DNA of 24,246 nucleotides from Paramacrobiotus richtersi (GCA_034698045.1 JAQGAU010000756.1:1-24246); one strand, 5' to 3'; positions 9,126-20,415 are shown, counted from the stretch's first letter. The notes: generated by a model not told the origin, from the letters alone. Numbers and translations: made by a program.

Positions 9126-10350
9126 TTAAGCGGGATCGGCAGCCGAAGACGCCGAGAAAAGAAAGGCACGGGGTTGCGCCTGTTTGGAAGGACGATACTT
9201 ACTTTTACCAATGGCCTTTGAGACTTTGGGTTCATGAGGCCCCTCCGCCATTTTCCACACGCACGCTAGCGTCGGAAATTCGACGCTTTTTCCATAACAG
9301 ACCCGCAGAACCGCACTAAAGATCGGAAGCCGTGCTGCCTCTGGACCAAACGTTTTTGGATATTTTAGTTCGTATGATTACCGCGATGTAACAGTAGTCT
9401 GGTAGCATGTAATTCGCTTTCGTCTCCTTTGTGATTAGTTTTTGACCAGCTTCCCATGCTTTCTAGCCTTTTTTGCGCTTTCCAGTAGTTTCAGATGCCA
9501 CGTGGTTGATTTTGTGCCCGGATATTTGTAAAATTTTAGCGTAAGCGTCAAAGTTAATGAATAATGCACCGGCATTATGCCAGGGCAAGCACTAACCGGA
9601 TGCAAATGTGGGGGACACGCACTTACTTTGTGATATTTTCGAAAATTACCGATTGGTTTTTGTGTTGCTTTTAGTTTTACCCGCTGACTACACTGCTGCA
9701 GTGAGAACAACTTACACGACTTTTTTCCGGCACATTCAATTTTCGAGAACATTTTAATAGATTGGTTAGCTATAATCTAGATATCAAAATCGATGGCGCT
9801 TTGTGTGAAACCAATCTGCAGGTAAAGCACCTTCTTATAAGGACGTTGTCCATATATCTCGAACTGTGTGCTTTCAGTTTTTCGTCGAAACTGCATGATC
9901 AAGGTCATGCACTAATCCAGATAATATTTTAATTCGACAGGGCACATTTACCACTTATGACCCATGCTGGAAGTTACCATTCTGTTCGTTACTCTGTAAT
10001 AAAACTATAGAAGTACACCGATGATGCTATCTGCCATATTCTCATTTCTATAACGCAATCAAGCCAGCTTTGCTGTGCTTACCGTCGTGCGACACCATAA
10101 AACATCCGACCACGTTGATGAAATTTCATATGCGTGTTTTGATCGAATTATTGTTGTCTGTTAACAACCGATCTAAAAAGACATTCTCAACAAGTAGCGT
10201 GCAACAAAAATGTCGTGGTTGAATGGTTCACGTGCGTAAGTTTGTCTGTTACTCGGTTCCTTAGAGCGATCTTTACAAGAGCAGTAAACAAACGGACAGT
10301 TCAGTGAATCCATAAAAATTCATTCGACGGTACCACCGTTAGGCGGTTTA
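9126..10350. other. Intergenic DNA without a recognisable gene
   Basis: Frames at 9044-9319 (plus) and 9435-9752 (minus, ATG, 105 codons, with VSACP occurring twice) are open but show no family features. This stretch also holds the 3' flank of minus-strand gene A; I saw no AATAAA on that strand close to its stop. Confidence 0.4.
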
Positions 10351-12405
10351 TCAGTAAAACGAAGCAGGCGAACACGTTCCAGATCCAGGTTTCTTGCACT
10401 TGCTGACCCAATTCTCCTGTGCATTCTTCAAATCATCCAACGCGGCTTGTGGTCTTTCTACGAACTCGCAGGGTGGAAGATCCAACCATTGGACATAGAC
10501 CATATCTTTGGCCGTCAAGCAGTACAACTGCAATCGATCGTCGATAATATCGCGGATAATTCTGTCCTCGAGTGGACTGATGTCCTTGGGCATTTTCCGG
10601 GTAAAAATCGCTATACCCACTAAGTCACACTTTTCAGCATTCGGAGTGTCGTGCTCGGTAAAACAGGATGATCTGATATACACGAAATTGGGATCCATAT
10701 ACAGCTTGTAAAAACTTCGCGCTTCCCCTGTGAAACAGCTTATTAGAAGTAATTTTTTCTGTAAAGCGCGGTCGTCAAACGGAGGAGTTGTAGGAATTTG
10801 CAACCATCTTATATTGCTTTCTAATGATAAGCTTCAACCAGTATTAGCACTGTCATTGATAAAAATACTGTAAATTAATTTTATGAGCTTGATTTTTCAG
10901 CTCAGACTTGGGTAGATACGCAAAGTTGTCTGGACCAAATGCAACCGGACTAACCCGACACACAAAATTTAGTTAAGAAAATCTTCTGCTTTTTAATTAC
11001 GACGATAATAGTACCGACATAACCTTGAACTAAATCATTAGGTATAATCGAGTGCAGCGTTAATGTAGTATACCTCGTTCACCGGTGCCTAAATTGCCAA
11101 AATATCCGTAGGCGTAACAAAATCCATTGCACGACGTATTCTGCACGCCATACGCAGCCCAACAGCTGTAAGGAGCAACATTCTGACGGCCGGTGACGTG
11201 GAAAGACTGTATGTATTCGCTATCACTCGAATCGTACTTCCAACCGATGCCACGGTTCTCTTCCACCGGGTTGGTCAGATTGACCAGCGGGATGTTGGGC
11301 GGACCGTACATGTACTGATACCATATTCCCAAACTCTGCAAAACATACGGCGGTGTTACAATAAGTGTATTAACTGAAAGAACGACGCTAAAGTTAACAG
11401 GCTCTGATATGTGGCTATGGGCTACAATATTGCGGGATCTCACTACACAGTTCTGTAGACAGTAAGTTTTAGTGATACAGTATCCAGTTGCCTGGTAGAA
11501 AGTCACATCACTGACGTGTGGATTCGAAGCAGAGGAGTTGTGTCAACGAAATCGCGAACCAATTATCGCATGTCCGCCTGTGTATATTTATTAAAAATTC
11601 AGTACTCTCCTGCACTTCCACAGCGCAAATGTAGTTAATTAATTTTAGTGTCCATCTCTGTTACTTATTTAGGGAAACAGTGATATCCGATGCAAGTACA
11701 ATACGAAGAAAACCCGTCAAGAAACGCGTTTTTAAAAAGTTTTTCCAAATAGTTTCCCTTCTTTGCCGCAGCGCATCAGTGCGGTCTTCCACCTCTTAGA
11801 GCTGGTTCCATCTAACGACTAGGGGCCAATGGTCAGCCTGCTTTATAACTACTTTTTTTACCGTTGGTGTTACAATATTGTAAGTAGCCCGGATGAGAGA
11901 AGAAATCCATTTCTCTCTTTACGCGGATACAAGGGCCGTTTCGGCACCTTTCACAGTTTCCAGCCTGCTACCTGAAGCAGAGTTTCTAACTGACGCCACT
12001 CGCTACTGGTTACATGGGGAACAATCGTTCTTAGATTATTAGCGAAGAGAGCCGTCCGAGCTCATTGCGGTAAAAATGAACTTGTCGAGAATAACCGTCG
12101 AACCGAAGAGCGAATGGTACGAAGCCGTCCGCATTAGGCTGGATAATAACGAAATTTTGCACTTTTAGAAAAGAAGTGTAGCCATACGTTAGCCTTGCAT
12201 GTTATTATGAACAACAGACAACTAATAAAGTAACACCATTATTAGAACGCATCCTTACCGCTTCACTATCCCACGCATATCCTCGCGGTCTGGTTTGCCG
12301 GCACTGTGCCGGAGCATACGGACTTGTATACGACAGTCCTCCTTCCTGACACTGAACGCTATAGACTGGGAATATTAGAGAAAGCGATATCACAAGCCAA
12401 AACAT
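10351..12405 (-). CDS. Secreted cysteine-rich lipocalin-like protein, subfamily 2, gene A (complete)
   Basis: On the minus strand, exons 12405-12259, 11335-11074 and 10727-10351 join at phases 0 and 1 to 261 aa. The introns are 923 and 346 nt. The start gives a signal peptide (MFWLVISLSLIFPVYS). SLGIWYQYMYG (50-60) is the lipocalin G-x-W-like strand. NLTN (69-72) and NTSC (115-118) are N-glycosylation sites. The last exon has FYKLYMDPN (the usual 'TDY' strand), C158 and C170, FTRKMPKD (178-185), a helix ending LYC (C206), LPPC (C223), and a tail with C247 and C255 ending in SPASFY. Eleven cysteines suggest several disulfides and an extracellular role. Lipocalins carry hydrophobic ligands; the ligand here is unknown. 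Genes B and D share the exon plan, and the 377-nt last exon is constant. Intron 1 is much longer than in B or D, but I saw no element in it. Confidence 0.88.
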
Positions 12406-12496
12406 GGTTTGAAGTATTTCCTAACGGTGGCGGCTAATGCTAACAGTAAATATTTCAATAAAAAAAGACCGCAACCTACATACGATTGAAACTATC

Positions 12497-12511
12497 GCCT
12501 TTTATTGTCGT
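12497..12511 (-). promoter_or_regulatory. Core promoter block of gene A
   Basis: The minus strand reads CGACAATAAAAGGC about 92 bp before the ATG. A similar CGACACGAAAAGGC stands about 83 bp before the ATG of gene B, at the matching place. AATAAAAGG could serve as a TATA-like box. Confidence 0.35.
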
Positions 12512-12670
12512 GTGCGCGTTCTTTCTCAGTGCGTAAGTTGTGATCGCAGTCTCTGCATCTAACTGATTGACTCTAATAAATGTCAAATTTGACCAGAGTC
12601 GTTAACATACGGTAGGTATCATTTCAACCATAAAACAACAAAGGAGTCATTTGCAACCATAAAATAACAG

Positions 12671-12766
12671 AAGAACAAAGGAAACGGCATCAATGGTAAC
12701 CAATGTTCGGTGTAAAGAACACGTTCTTTGGGAAAGGGTCGTCCGCCAATTTTGTTCATTTGCGTC
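12671..12766. repeat. Upstream duplicated block, gene A copy
   Basis: AACAAAGGAAACG, then CGGTGTAAAGAAC, then GGGAAAG, GTCGTCCG and TTTTGTTCATTTG recur in the same order upstream of gene B (15051-15166). The first part also recurs upstream of gene D (24141-24246). It marks the 5' edge of the duplicated gene unit and may contain shared regulatory sites. Confidence 0.5.
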
Positions 12767-12780
12767 ATAAATGGTCAGTT

Positions 12781-12962
12781 TCATTCGAGATGTTGTCCGT
12801 TCAAGTTTACTAGGTATATTGTTGTGTCGTTGGGTATCAGGTTCTTAAATGCCCCAGCGAACTGTCGCCCGACTTGACTTCCAATGACAGATCGCAAAGC
12901 ATCTGCAGATTCCTGTACAAATTTCTGTACATGAGCGAAAATAAGAATCGAGGACGCATCAG
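12781..12962 (-). CDS. Possible terminal exon of an unrecognised gene
   Basis: A minus-strand frame ends at TGA (12781). It is preceded at 12963 by an acceptor-like TTTTCACAAAATTTTAG. The ~60 codons have natural-looking composition (DASSILIFAHVQKFVQ, then ADALRSVIGSQVGRQF). No upstream exon or start codon could be found in the AT-rich 500 bp beyond it, and no domain is recognised. It may be an exon relic or chance. Confidence 0.22.
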
Positions 12963-13455
12963 CTAAAATTTTGTGAAAAGCACACGAGAGTCTAATTAGA
13001 CACTCGTTTTTTTCATACAAAAAAAATCATAGCAGTCCGAACAATGGTTGTTTGTGTTTGTTGCACCGGTACGTACAGAGTCATCAAAAAAGGTTGTGGA
13101 AAATAGGATTGACATAGCCGGACGAAAGGCGGACCCGTTTCACCAAGTTACAGTGGCAAGCAAGTCATAAAAGGTAGTTTTGAAAAAAAGAAGGTGAATT
13201 CGTTTCTCGTTCGTTTTGACACATTGTAGGACTCGATTGGACTACAAACATGAAGCTCTTGTGACTACGAGGTCATCTTGTGACCACCACAAAGAATTCC
13301 TGCATGCAAATGTTTTGTGCACAGAAGCAGCAAAAATACCGTTTCTTGTGGACTCGAAATCTGAGCGCGGGAGGAAGTCTCTGGTCTACTGTACTTAGTC
13401 TGTACATGTACCAAAAACTTGGCAAACAATTACGTTAGTATCCCAAAAGAAGTAC

Positions 13456-13461
13456 TTTATT
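13456..13461 (-). terminator. Poly(A) signal of gene B
   Basis: AATAAA on the minus strand, 85 nt beyond the stop codon of gene B. Confidence 0.5.
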
Positions 13462-13545
13462 AAAACTATCCCTAGGGCAGGAACAAGTAAGCTGTACATC
13501 GAATGCACAAGAAACCATTTAACATTACTAACGCTAGCCGGCTAA

Positions 13546-14811
13546 TCAGTACAACGAAGCCGGAGAACACGTCCCCTGTCCCGGCTTCTTGCACTTGCTG
13601 ACCCACTTCTCTTGTGCATTCTTGTAATCATCCAGAGCAGCCTGCGGCCTTTCTACATAATCGCAGACTGGAAGATCCAGCCACTGGACGTAGACCATGT
13701 CCTTGGCCGTCAAGCAGTATAATTGCAGTCGATCGTCGAGAATCTCACGAATAATCCTGTCCTCTATTGGTGTGATATCCTTGGGCATTTTTCTGGTAAA
13801 AATCGCTATTCCCACTAGGTCACACTTCTCGGCAGTATTCGTATCGGGCTCGGTAAAACACGATGATCTGATTAACAGGAAATTAGGATCCAAATACAGC
13901 TTGTAAAAGTTTCGCGATGCTCCTGTGAAACAACAGTTTTACAGCTAATTGTCTGGAATACATAATATCAACTTGATGGACTGGCCTATTAATTTTAAGC
14001 TAACAGTGATTTTCTGTTGCGCCTCTAATAACCATCGCCACTCTGAATTATAGTGCGTTTCGTTATTGAGGACCCATTATCGCAACCACTGTAAATCTAA
14101 TTTTCTTTGAACGTGGAGATCGAATCGAAACGCCAACCAGCAATATTGAATCTTATAATGTGATCAGTATAACTGAACTTCTAGAGCAACTTTGAGCTAC
14201 CGTGCAAAGCTTTAGTTACCTTGTTCCCCGGTGCCTAAGCCACCGAAATATCCATATGCGTATGAGAATCCATTGCATGATGTATTCTGAATGCCATACG
14301 CTGCCCAGCAGCTGTAAGGAGGAATGTTCTGGCGACCGGTGGTTATGAAAGACTGTATGTAGACGGTATCACGCGAGTCGTATCTCCAACCGATACCAAG
14401 GTTCACATCCACCGGATTCGTCAGATCGATCAGCGGAATGTTGGGCGGACCGTACATGTACTGATACCATATTCCCAGACTCTGTAAAAATTACGATGGG
14501 TACACCAATTTTTGTGTAAATTACACGCTAGAGCCTGAGACTCAGTATACACTATACAGTTCTATGTTTCATAACGCTGCATGACGCTGTATACCGTTAG
14601 TCTCGCACAGTATGACAAGCTGTACATAGTGTCAAATGAAAAAATATTCTTTATTCCTTACCGCTTCATTGTCCCACGCATATCCTGGAGGTCTGGTCTG
14701 TCGACACTTTGCTGGGGCATACGGACTAACATACGACAGTCCAGCACCTTCCTGGCACTGAACACCGCCGATTGCGAATGTCAGGGAAAGTAATACCCCT
14801 ATCCAGAACAT
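13546..14811 (-). CDS. Secreted cysteine-rich lipocalin-like protein, subfamily 2, gene B (complete)
   Basis: On the minus strand, exons 14811-14662, 14481-14220 and 13922-13546 join at phases 0 and 1 to 262 aa. The first exon is short and was found by homology: a signal peptide (MFWIGVLLSLTFAIGG), then VQCQEG and SPYAPAKCRQTRPPG, as in gene A. SLGIWYQYMYG opens exon 2, which is 262 nt as in gene A. The last exon is 377 nt, again as in A, and has FYKLYLDPN, SSCFTEPD, FTRKMPKDI, LYCLTAKD and a CSPASLY end. NTSC is kept, but the NLTN site of A is DLTN here, so one glycosylation site is lost. Introns are 180 and 297 nt. It is the closest paralogue of A by sequence and position. Role as for A: a probable extracellular carrier of unknown ligand. 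Confidence 0.88.
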
Positions 14812-14893
14812 GGTGAAAATAATTTTTTAGCAGGACCGGTTGAACGTTTACAATCAAGAACATGCAGTACTGTGCATTCACAGTCTAATTAAT

Positions 14894-14907
14894 GCCTTTT
14901 CGTGTCG
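14894..14907 (-). promoter_or_regulatory. Core promoter block of gene B
   Basis: Minus-strand CGACACGAAAAGGC matches the block before gene A at nearly the same distance from the ATG. It lacks the TA-rich centre seen in A. Confidence 0.3.
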
Positions 14908-15050
14908 CTTGCTCGTTTTTTTTTGTTTCGCTTGTGTTAGTTCTGTTCGCGCAGCCTCAGTCCCTGGTGGGCCCTGGGAACGTGAAATTAAGCTTGACAA
15001 CTGGTATTCAGGATTCATTTATGACCGTCAGTTAGTAGGACAACAAACGA

Positions 15051-15166
15051 AACGCCATGATCAAAGGAACAATTGGTTCTGACATTTGCGTTCGCGGTGC
15101 AAAGAACATTAGAATGAAAATAAGCTGATGGGAAAGTGTTGTCCGTTAATCTTGTTTAATTTGTTC
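15051..15166. repeat. Upstream duplicated block, gene B copy
   Basis: This copy links the other two. ACAACAAACG, AACGCCATGA and CGGTGCAA are shared with 24141-24246; GGTGCAAAGAACA, GGGAAAG, GTCCG and TTTGTTC are shared with 12671-12766. Confidence 0.5.
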
Positions 15167-16121
15167 CTGCACAATCTCCGAATGCGTCCAACCATGTCAA
15201 ATTGCAGGCTGGCAAAACACGGTACTATGTGAACAGTACTATGTGAAAAGTACCAGCAGAACTAATCCACGATGGGAAGCGGCGAGAAGGTAGAATTAAG
15301 ACATTTTACACTGTGCTCTCAAGCACTGCGTGACCAATCCGTTTTTCATGGTTTTATGGTATACCATGACTGATGGTCCATCAGGCCGTGGGCATCAGCC
15401 ATCAGATGTACTTCAATTAGTGTGATTATAATTATTATATAGCCCTCAGGGGCATTCTTAAAGAATGGGTTTTAACACGTTTGCATCTAAGACAGGAGAA
15501 TTCGTCATAATGCCAAAAAATGTTACGTTTGCACTAATCACATGTTTTCTCCAGATCCGAATGTCTTATTGATTGTAAGGGAAAAGAGGCATTACGGGTT
15601 AATACCGTACAGCTTGTGACGTGGATGATTAAAAGCGACTGTGGAAATGGGTCGACCAATGCCGGATTGTCTTCTTTGAATGGCAATGCATAGAGGAGAA
15701 GCAAGACTTTCAATAATGAAATCGATGCTTTCGTCTCTTGACAACACTTAATAGTTGACGTCTGGATGACTAACGACTAGATCAACTCTGCGTTTCGCTA
15801 TAATGGGCTTGAAGTTGTATGTTTAAATGTTGGAGGTGTTTTCCGATGTTTGAGATTGTTTCACTTAAGCCCTTATTGTAAATCAGAATCCAGATCAAAG
15901 TCACATTATTTTTTGTTCATAAGGGATGAGTGTAGAATTCCGCATAATTGTGGATTTTACTTTTTTTTCCCTATAACAAGCTGTTCGGTTATGTCGAGTA
16001 GGTAAATAACAGAATGGCAGCAATGCGCCTATTCTGGCTATCCGAACAATGACACAAGTTGCGCCAATAAATTTTACACGTTTATCGTCATTATCATCAC
16101 AACATTAAATTGAGCAAGGTT
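15167..16121. other. Intergenic DNA between gene B and the ApoL-like gene
   Basis: No coding frame, paralogous sequence or clear element. Small nested palindromes of the ATGGTATACCAT type lie at about 15355-15410. The 3' UTR of the ApoL-like gene must lie here, but I saw no canonical AATAAA on the minus strand. Confidence 0.4.
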
Positions 16122-17643
16122 CTACTGAGCAATATTTTCCAGACTTGTAGCCAGCCTGCGCATAGCTTTTCCCATGCTTTGCTTTTTGCAATCTTTATAC
16201 ATCCAGTACGCATCCCACGCCACAAACAACACGCCAAACCCAATCGTCAACCCTCCCGTCACTCTGGCCATGGTCTTGACCACATTCTGCGTGGCCTGTT
16301 GAGCCGCGGTCTCCGCTGCGGTCTTCACAGCCGCATTAAACGCCTCTTTGGCGGCGGCCGCCTCCGCCACTTTCAGCGAGACATCCCTGGACGCAGCCAC
16401 AACTGCTTCAGCAGCCAGATTGCGGGCTCCCTCCGCGGCTGCCTTTTCCACTGCCTTCTTAGCTGCCACTTCTGTAGCCGCCTTCAGTCCCGCCTGTGCC
16501 GCTTTCTTCGCCACTCCTTCCAGCGCTTTCTCCGCGGCTTCTTCCGCGGCTGCTCTTGCCGCCTCTGCTGCGGCCGTTTCTGCCGCTTTCTTCACGAGCT
16601 TCTTTGTCGCGGCTTTCGTAGCGGCTTTCGCCGCTTTCTTAGCTGCTTTCGCTGCCGCTTTTTCCTTCATTCTGGCTGCTGCAGTCGATGCAAGAGCCTG
16701 CGCTGCATCATCCCCGCCTTCTCGCATTGCAGCTGCCGCTGCATTTCGCGCAACAACAAAAGCAATCGTTTTCGTGGGTCCTTCAACCATTCCACCTACC
16801 GCGCCCAAAGCGATATCATCCGTGACATTGATTCCGGCTTTCGCAGTGACCCCGAAGCTTTTAACCAACAAGGGTAGAAGCACCGTCACCATTGGCGATC
16901 CTAAAAGTTTCTGGACCTCCTTGCTTTTAATATGACTGCCCAGTGATGGAATCTTGGAGCTGATCAACGTTACCAACGACAGACCACCGTGGATGTTGGA
17001 GTAGGCGTTAGCGCCACAAACCCCGGGAAGCAGGATGTTTTCGAACAATATGAATTTCATTTGTTCATACTTTTCTTGCTTCAGTTCTTCCAAGCAGTCT
17101 TCCAGGCGGTGCTGGGCCTCATCGTCCTCCTGAATCGCATCTTGTAGACGCTTGATAAGGTCATCCTGCTTACTGGTACTTAAGTAACCGCCGACACCCT
17201 TCGTTAATCCGCCAACAAGCCCCACACCGACGCCGGCCCAGAGAAGGCAAGTGGCCGCTACCGGGACAGCTGCTGCGCCCGCGGTGACAATAGTGACAAC
17301 GCCCCCGGCCATACCAATCAGAGTGCCTAAAACGCAGTATTTTAGTCGATATCGTGTAGTGAATTGGTAAGCTGTGATGCGTACCTATGATAGACACCGC
17401 CCCTCCTGAAACAGCGGCGGTCTTTTGCTTTTTGGACACTCTATCCAGTACTTTAGCTGTTTTTCGAATAAGTTCGATGGTTGTTTTGCGCGCAGTAACA
17501 GCATCGACAGCAGCATGGTTGACTTTGACAATGACCTCCTGGTCAGTGGTAGTGGCCGGGGCGTTATGACCGGCGTCGATTTGGAGAAGAAATGGGAAGG
17601 TTGCCTTGATATTGTCCATAATTTGTGGGATTAGGTTCTCCAT
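16122..17643 (-). CDS. Apolipoprotein L-like protein with a long Ala/Lys/Glu-rich central segment
   Basis: On the minus strand, exons 17643-17385 and 17326-16122 join at phase 1 to 487 aa. An acceptor (TTTGTCCTTATCCCAG) just before the ATG suggests an upstream, probably 5' UTR, exon. Residues ~50-135 read like the ApoL core: a basic helix (IRKTAKVLDRVSKKQK), then VSGGAVSIIGTLIGMAGGVV and a Gly/Ala/Val hairpin (ATCLLWAGVGVGLVGGLTKG), then an acidic amphipathic coil (RLQDAIQEDDEAQHRLEDC). The C-terminus (about 440-487) has a hydrophobic stretch, WDAYWMYKD, then MRRLATSLENIAQ. It parallels the ApoL C-terminal pattern of a hydrophobic helix, an Asp and a terminal LRR/LE helix. Between them, ~281-435 is about half alanine with alternating Lys- and Glu-rich blocks, strongly helix-forming and low in complexity. 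ApoL proteins insert into or bind intracellular membranes. No signal peptide is seen, so a cytosolic or organelle-membrane location is inferred. Confidence 0.75.
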
Positions 17644-17699
17644 AATCTCTGGGATAAGGACAAACAAAATTGTGAGTTTTCGATGATTTTGCAATGCTT

Positions 17700-18574
17700 T
17701 ACGCTTGTAATTACTGCTTTACCGTAAAGCTTAAAGACTTCGTTCTATTAACGACTGTATTATGCACCAGACTGACGAAGAAAGCGGATGTTTGTTCTTA
17801 TGCTAGATAGGAACAGATGCACTGGTTCTAGTGGGTACAATTTACACAGTAAACCTGAGAATACATACGCACATTATACAGTACAGTAGTATAGAGGGTA
17901 TAATCACACTATACTAATTATTATGCTACACTTGTCCGCGTCTTCGAATATACATAAGGTAAAAAGCGTAGTTCTTGTTTCCGTGCTGCTATAATAATAT
18001 TTTACATATTTTCCCCCATACCTGTACGTCACTATAATTATGTCCCTGTCAGTTCAGCTGAGTATCAGAAATTTCAACGGATATCAATGATCGGTGTGTC
18101 CGTAATCCCAGAACAAACGTTTCCAAACTGCCGCTGCATATAGTGAACCAAATTCGGTGTTGGCATAATTTCACTTGAAGGTGTACGTATAAAGAAATAA
18201 TAAAATGCGAGTAACAGTTCAGAATAACAAACCAAGTCTGATTAAAATAACTATCGCGCATCGGAATCAAAATGAACATTTTGACCATTATCAAACAAAG
18301 AATCGCTAGTTATATGCTAGCAGACTTGTCGAAGCCGACAGCTAATACGTTTTACTAACACGCATCAAAGCAAGTAACCTTCCATCTGCAGAAAGTGTGA
18401 TTGTAAGATGGATTAGAACGAGCCGTTTATCTGGACCATCAAATTAAGAGAATACCAGGCCCACTCAGCGTTGTAATTGTCGCGTTGTAGCTTGTTCAAA
18501 GCTTATGTAATCGATAAACATTCTAGTAACACAACAATATAAATCATTCTTTTTCCCGAATGACCTGCAAACAT
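17700..18574. other. Intergenic DNA upstream of the ApoL-like gene
   Basis: Holds the presumed first exon and promoter of the ApoL-like gene; a minus-strand TTTACG/GTAAAG near 17720 could be the donor of its 5' UTR intron. Otherwise AT-rich DNA with no coding evidence. Confidence 0.35.
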
Positions 18575-18660
18575 GCGTTAACGAGCGTGACAAATGCCGG
18601 ACACGTCGGTGAGCAAAATCTAGGGGTGGCAAATTATCATGCGGTAGCGGCTAACGGTTA
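18575..18660 (+). repeat. Dispersed repeat, copy 2 of 3
   Basis: GCGTTAAC, AAATGCCGGACA, AATCTAGGGGT, AAATTA and CTAACGGT run in the same order as in the copy at 20562, with a 9-bp extra stretch after GCGTTAAC. Confidence 0.5.
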
Positions 18661-18988
18661 GTCTACCAATAAAGATACGAGGGATGCGTCCATAAGACGT
18701 TTTTTAAAATATTTTATCACGTCCAAGTCTGTGCACCGGAAGATGTCTGAAATTAAACGACATATCCCAAGCAGAACTTTCGGCCTTTTGGATTATTTCC
18801 GGTTCATGCAACACAACCAGCAATAAGGAGATATTGTAAAGTGGGGTGCATGTACTATTAACTATTGCATGCAGCTTTTATTCAAGTTTGTTGTGACTTG
18901 TCGGTAGCTAGCACATACAGTACCTGGACTCTGGAGCCGCTATAGCCTGCACTGGTTTGCCACCTCAATATCAAATAATAGTAATTGA

Positions 18989-19063
18989 ACCATTCATATG
19001 ACCAATACTTACGACCAATTCATAAGGTTTGACATGATTTATACGACCATTCATATGACCAAT
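18989..19063 (+). repeat. Short direct repeats of ACCATTCATATGACCAAT
   Basis: Two perfect 18-bp copies (18989-19006 and 19046-19063) enclose a third, degenerate version (CGACCAATTCATA). Each copy contains the palindrome CATATG. A local tandem duplication or a cluster of binding sites. Confidence 0.5.
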
Positions 19064-19348
19064 TAAACCATTGTGGACCACAATTTGTGGTACTCGCACA
19101 CCATATCCGTATACGCTACTGAAACAAAATGTACACATTAAAGTCTGGTATGTATAGAGCGCTCGTAATTACGAAGAGTAACTGTCTTCTATATCTCTAC
19201 TCTGTATCTTTACAGGTACCACGCTACAGAGAAAATATTAGCCGAAACAAAAAAATATCCATGTACAAAAATATATTCCCATAACTCGAGCATCAGCGCT
19301 GCTTGAAAAGAAATAAATAAATAAATGACTGAATCACCAGCCGGAAAA

Positions 19349-20085
19349 TCAGTACACCGAAGTCGGCGAGCACGTCCCGGTTCCGGTTTTCTTACAATTG
19401 CTGACTCAATTCGACTGGGCATACTTGTAATCGTCCAAAGCAGCTTCTGGTCGTTCCACAAACCGACAGGGTGGAAGATCTATCCACCTGGCGTAGACCA
19501 TGTCCTTAGCCGTCAAACAGTACAACTGCAGTCGATCGTCGAGAAGCCCCCGAATAACCAGGTCCTCCAATGGAGTGATATCCTTGGACATCTTCCTCGT
19601 AAACTCTGCTGGGGCGGGCATGTCACATTTCTCGGCATTAGACGTGTCAGGCTCAGTAAAACAGGAGGATGTTTTGACATACAACAAACTAGGCTCCAGA
19701 AAGTATTTGTAAAAAGTTCGCCGTTACCCTGAAAACAGATAAGCAAAACATAAAATTTTTGCAACGCAGATGCATTTACAGCTGCTAAAACCATAGCGCC
19801 GCCAAAACCATAGTGTACCGATTCAGCCTTGAAATACTCCTCTGTGTTGCCATGCAGAGCCGGTAGCTACCTTGGTCACCGGTGCTAAACCACCCAGGTA
19901 TCTATATGCCGCATATGGCATATCATATATGATATGCGTAACCAAATACATTGCACGAAGTATTTCGCACTGCATACGCTGCCCAACAGCTTCGAGGAGC
20001 ACTGTCGTGACGGCCATAGGCCTGGGAAGTCTCCACATAATATATCGAATCTCTCGAATCGTATTTTCAGCCAATACCCGAGACG
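19349..20085 (-). pseudogene. Decayed copy C of the subfamily 2 lipocalin-like gene
   Basis: The minus strand keeps a relic of exon 2 (20085-19871), a 142-nt intron and a relic of exon 3 (19728-19349). They align with genes A, B and D through ETSQAYGR, SCWAAYAVRNTSC, SSCFTEPDTSNAEKCD, LYCLTAKDMVY and a TCSPTSVY end. Exon 1 and the first part of exon 2, including the G-x-W strand, are gone. In-frame stops replace the Trp of GIGW and the Trp of NWVSKC, another sits just after the exon 3 acceptor, and a palindromic insert of about 30 bp in exon 2 adds a fourth. It looks closest to gene D (EP at the strand before the Cys, PLEDLVIR, RWIDLPPC). It is a host gene relic and unlikely to be expressed as protein. 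Confidence 0.85.
19918..19937. repeat. 20-bp perfect palindrome inside the pseudogene
   Basis: GCATATCATATATGATATGC is its own reverse complement and forms part of the ~30-bp insert in relic exon 2, which is absent from genes A, B and D. Confidence 0.6.
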
Positions 20086-20415
20086 GAGATGCGCGATCAC
20101 AGTTTTGCATCGTTGTGTTTTTGTTCTGCTAGTTCGCGAATCGTTTGGAGTGTGGTGTGGGTCTGCATTTGTTTTGTATAAGGAGATCGGTAAAACGCTG
20201 TTGTTAAGGATGTGGAGAAAGCAGATCTACTTGTTTTTTCTTTCAGCGTTTAAGCACTGAAATTATGCGCTGTAACGTTAGTTTCATTTTGGCTTCTGCT
20301 GCTTCGAGTGCTGATTGGGACGCATTTGTTATTTGATTTATGGAATTTTTATGCTGACAGCACCGTTTCCCGGCTATTGCCGAATCAATTTATATGGAAC
20401 CACATCAAGCTAGCT

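Noticed and set aside
9319-9330. AGATCGGAAG resembling the start of a sequencing adapter
   Set aside because: The match stops after 10 bases and the flanks continue as ordinary sequence, so it is a coincidence.
16110-16935. Long plus-strand frames (255 and 195 codons) opposite the ApoL-like gene
   Set aside because: They are shadows of the Ala-rich minus-strand exon: GC-rich Ala codons read as Ala, Ser, Arg, Cys and Phe runs on the other strand.
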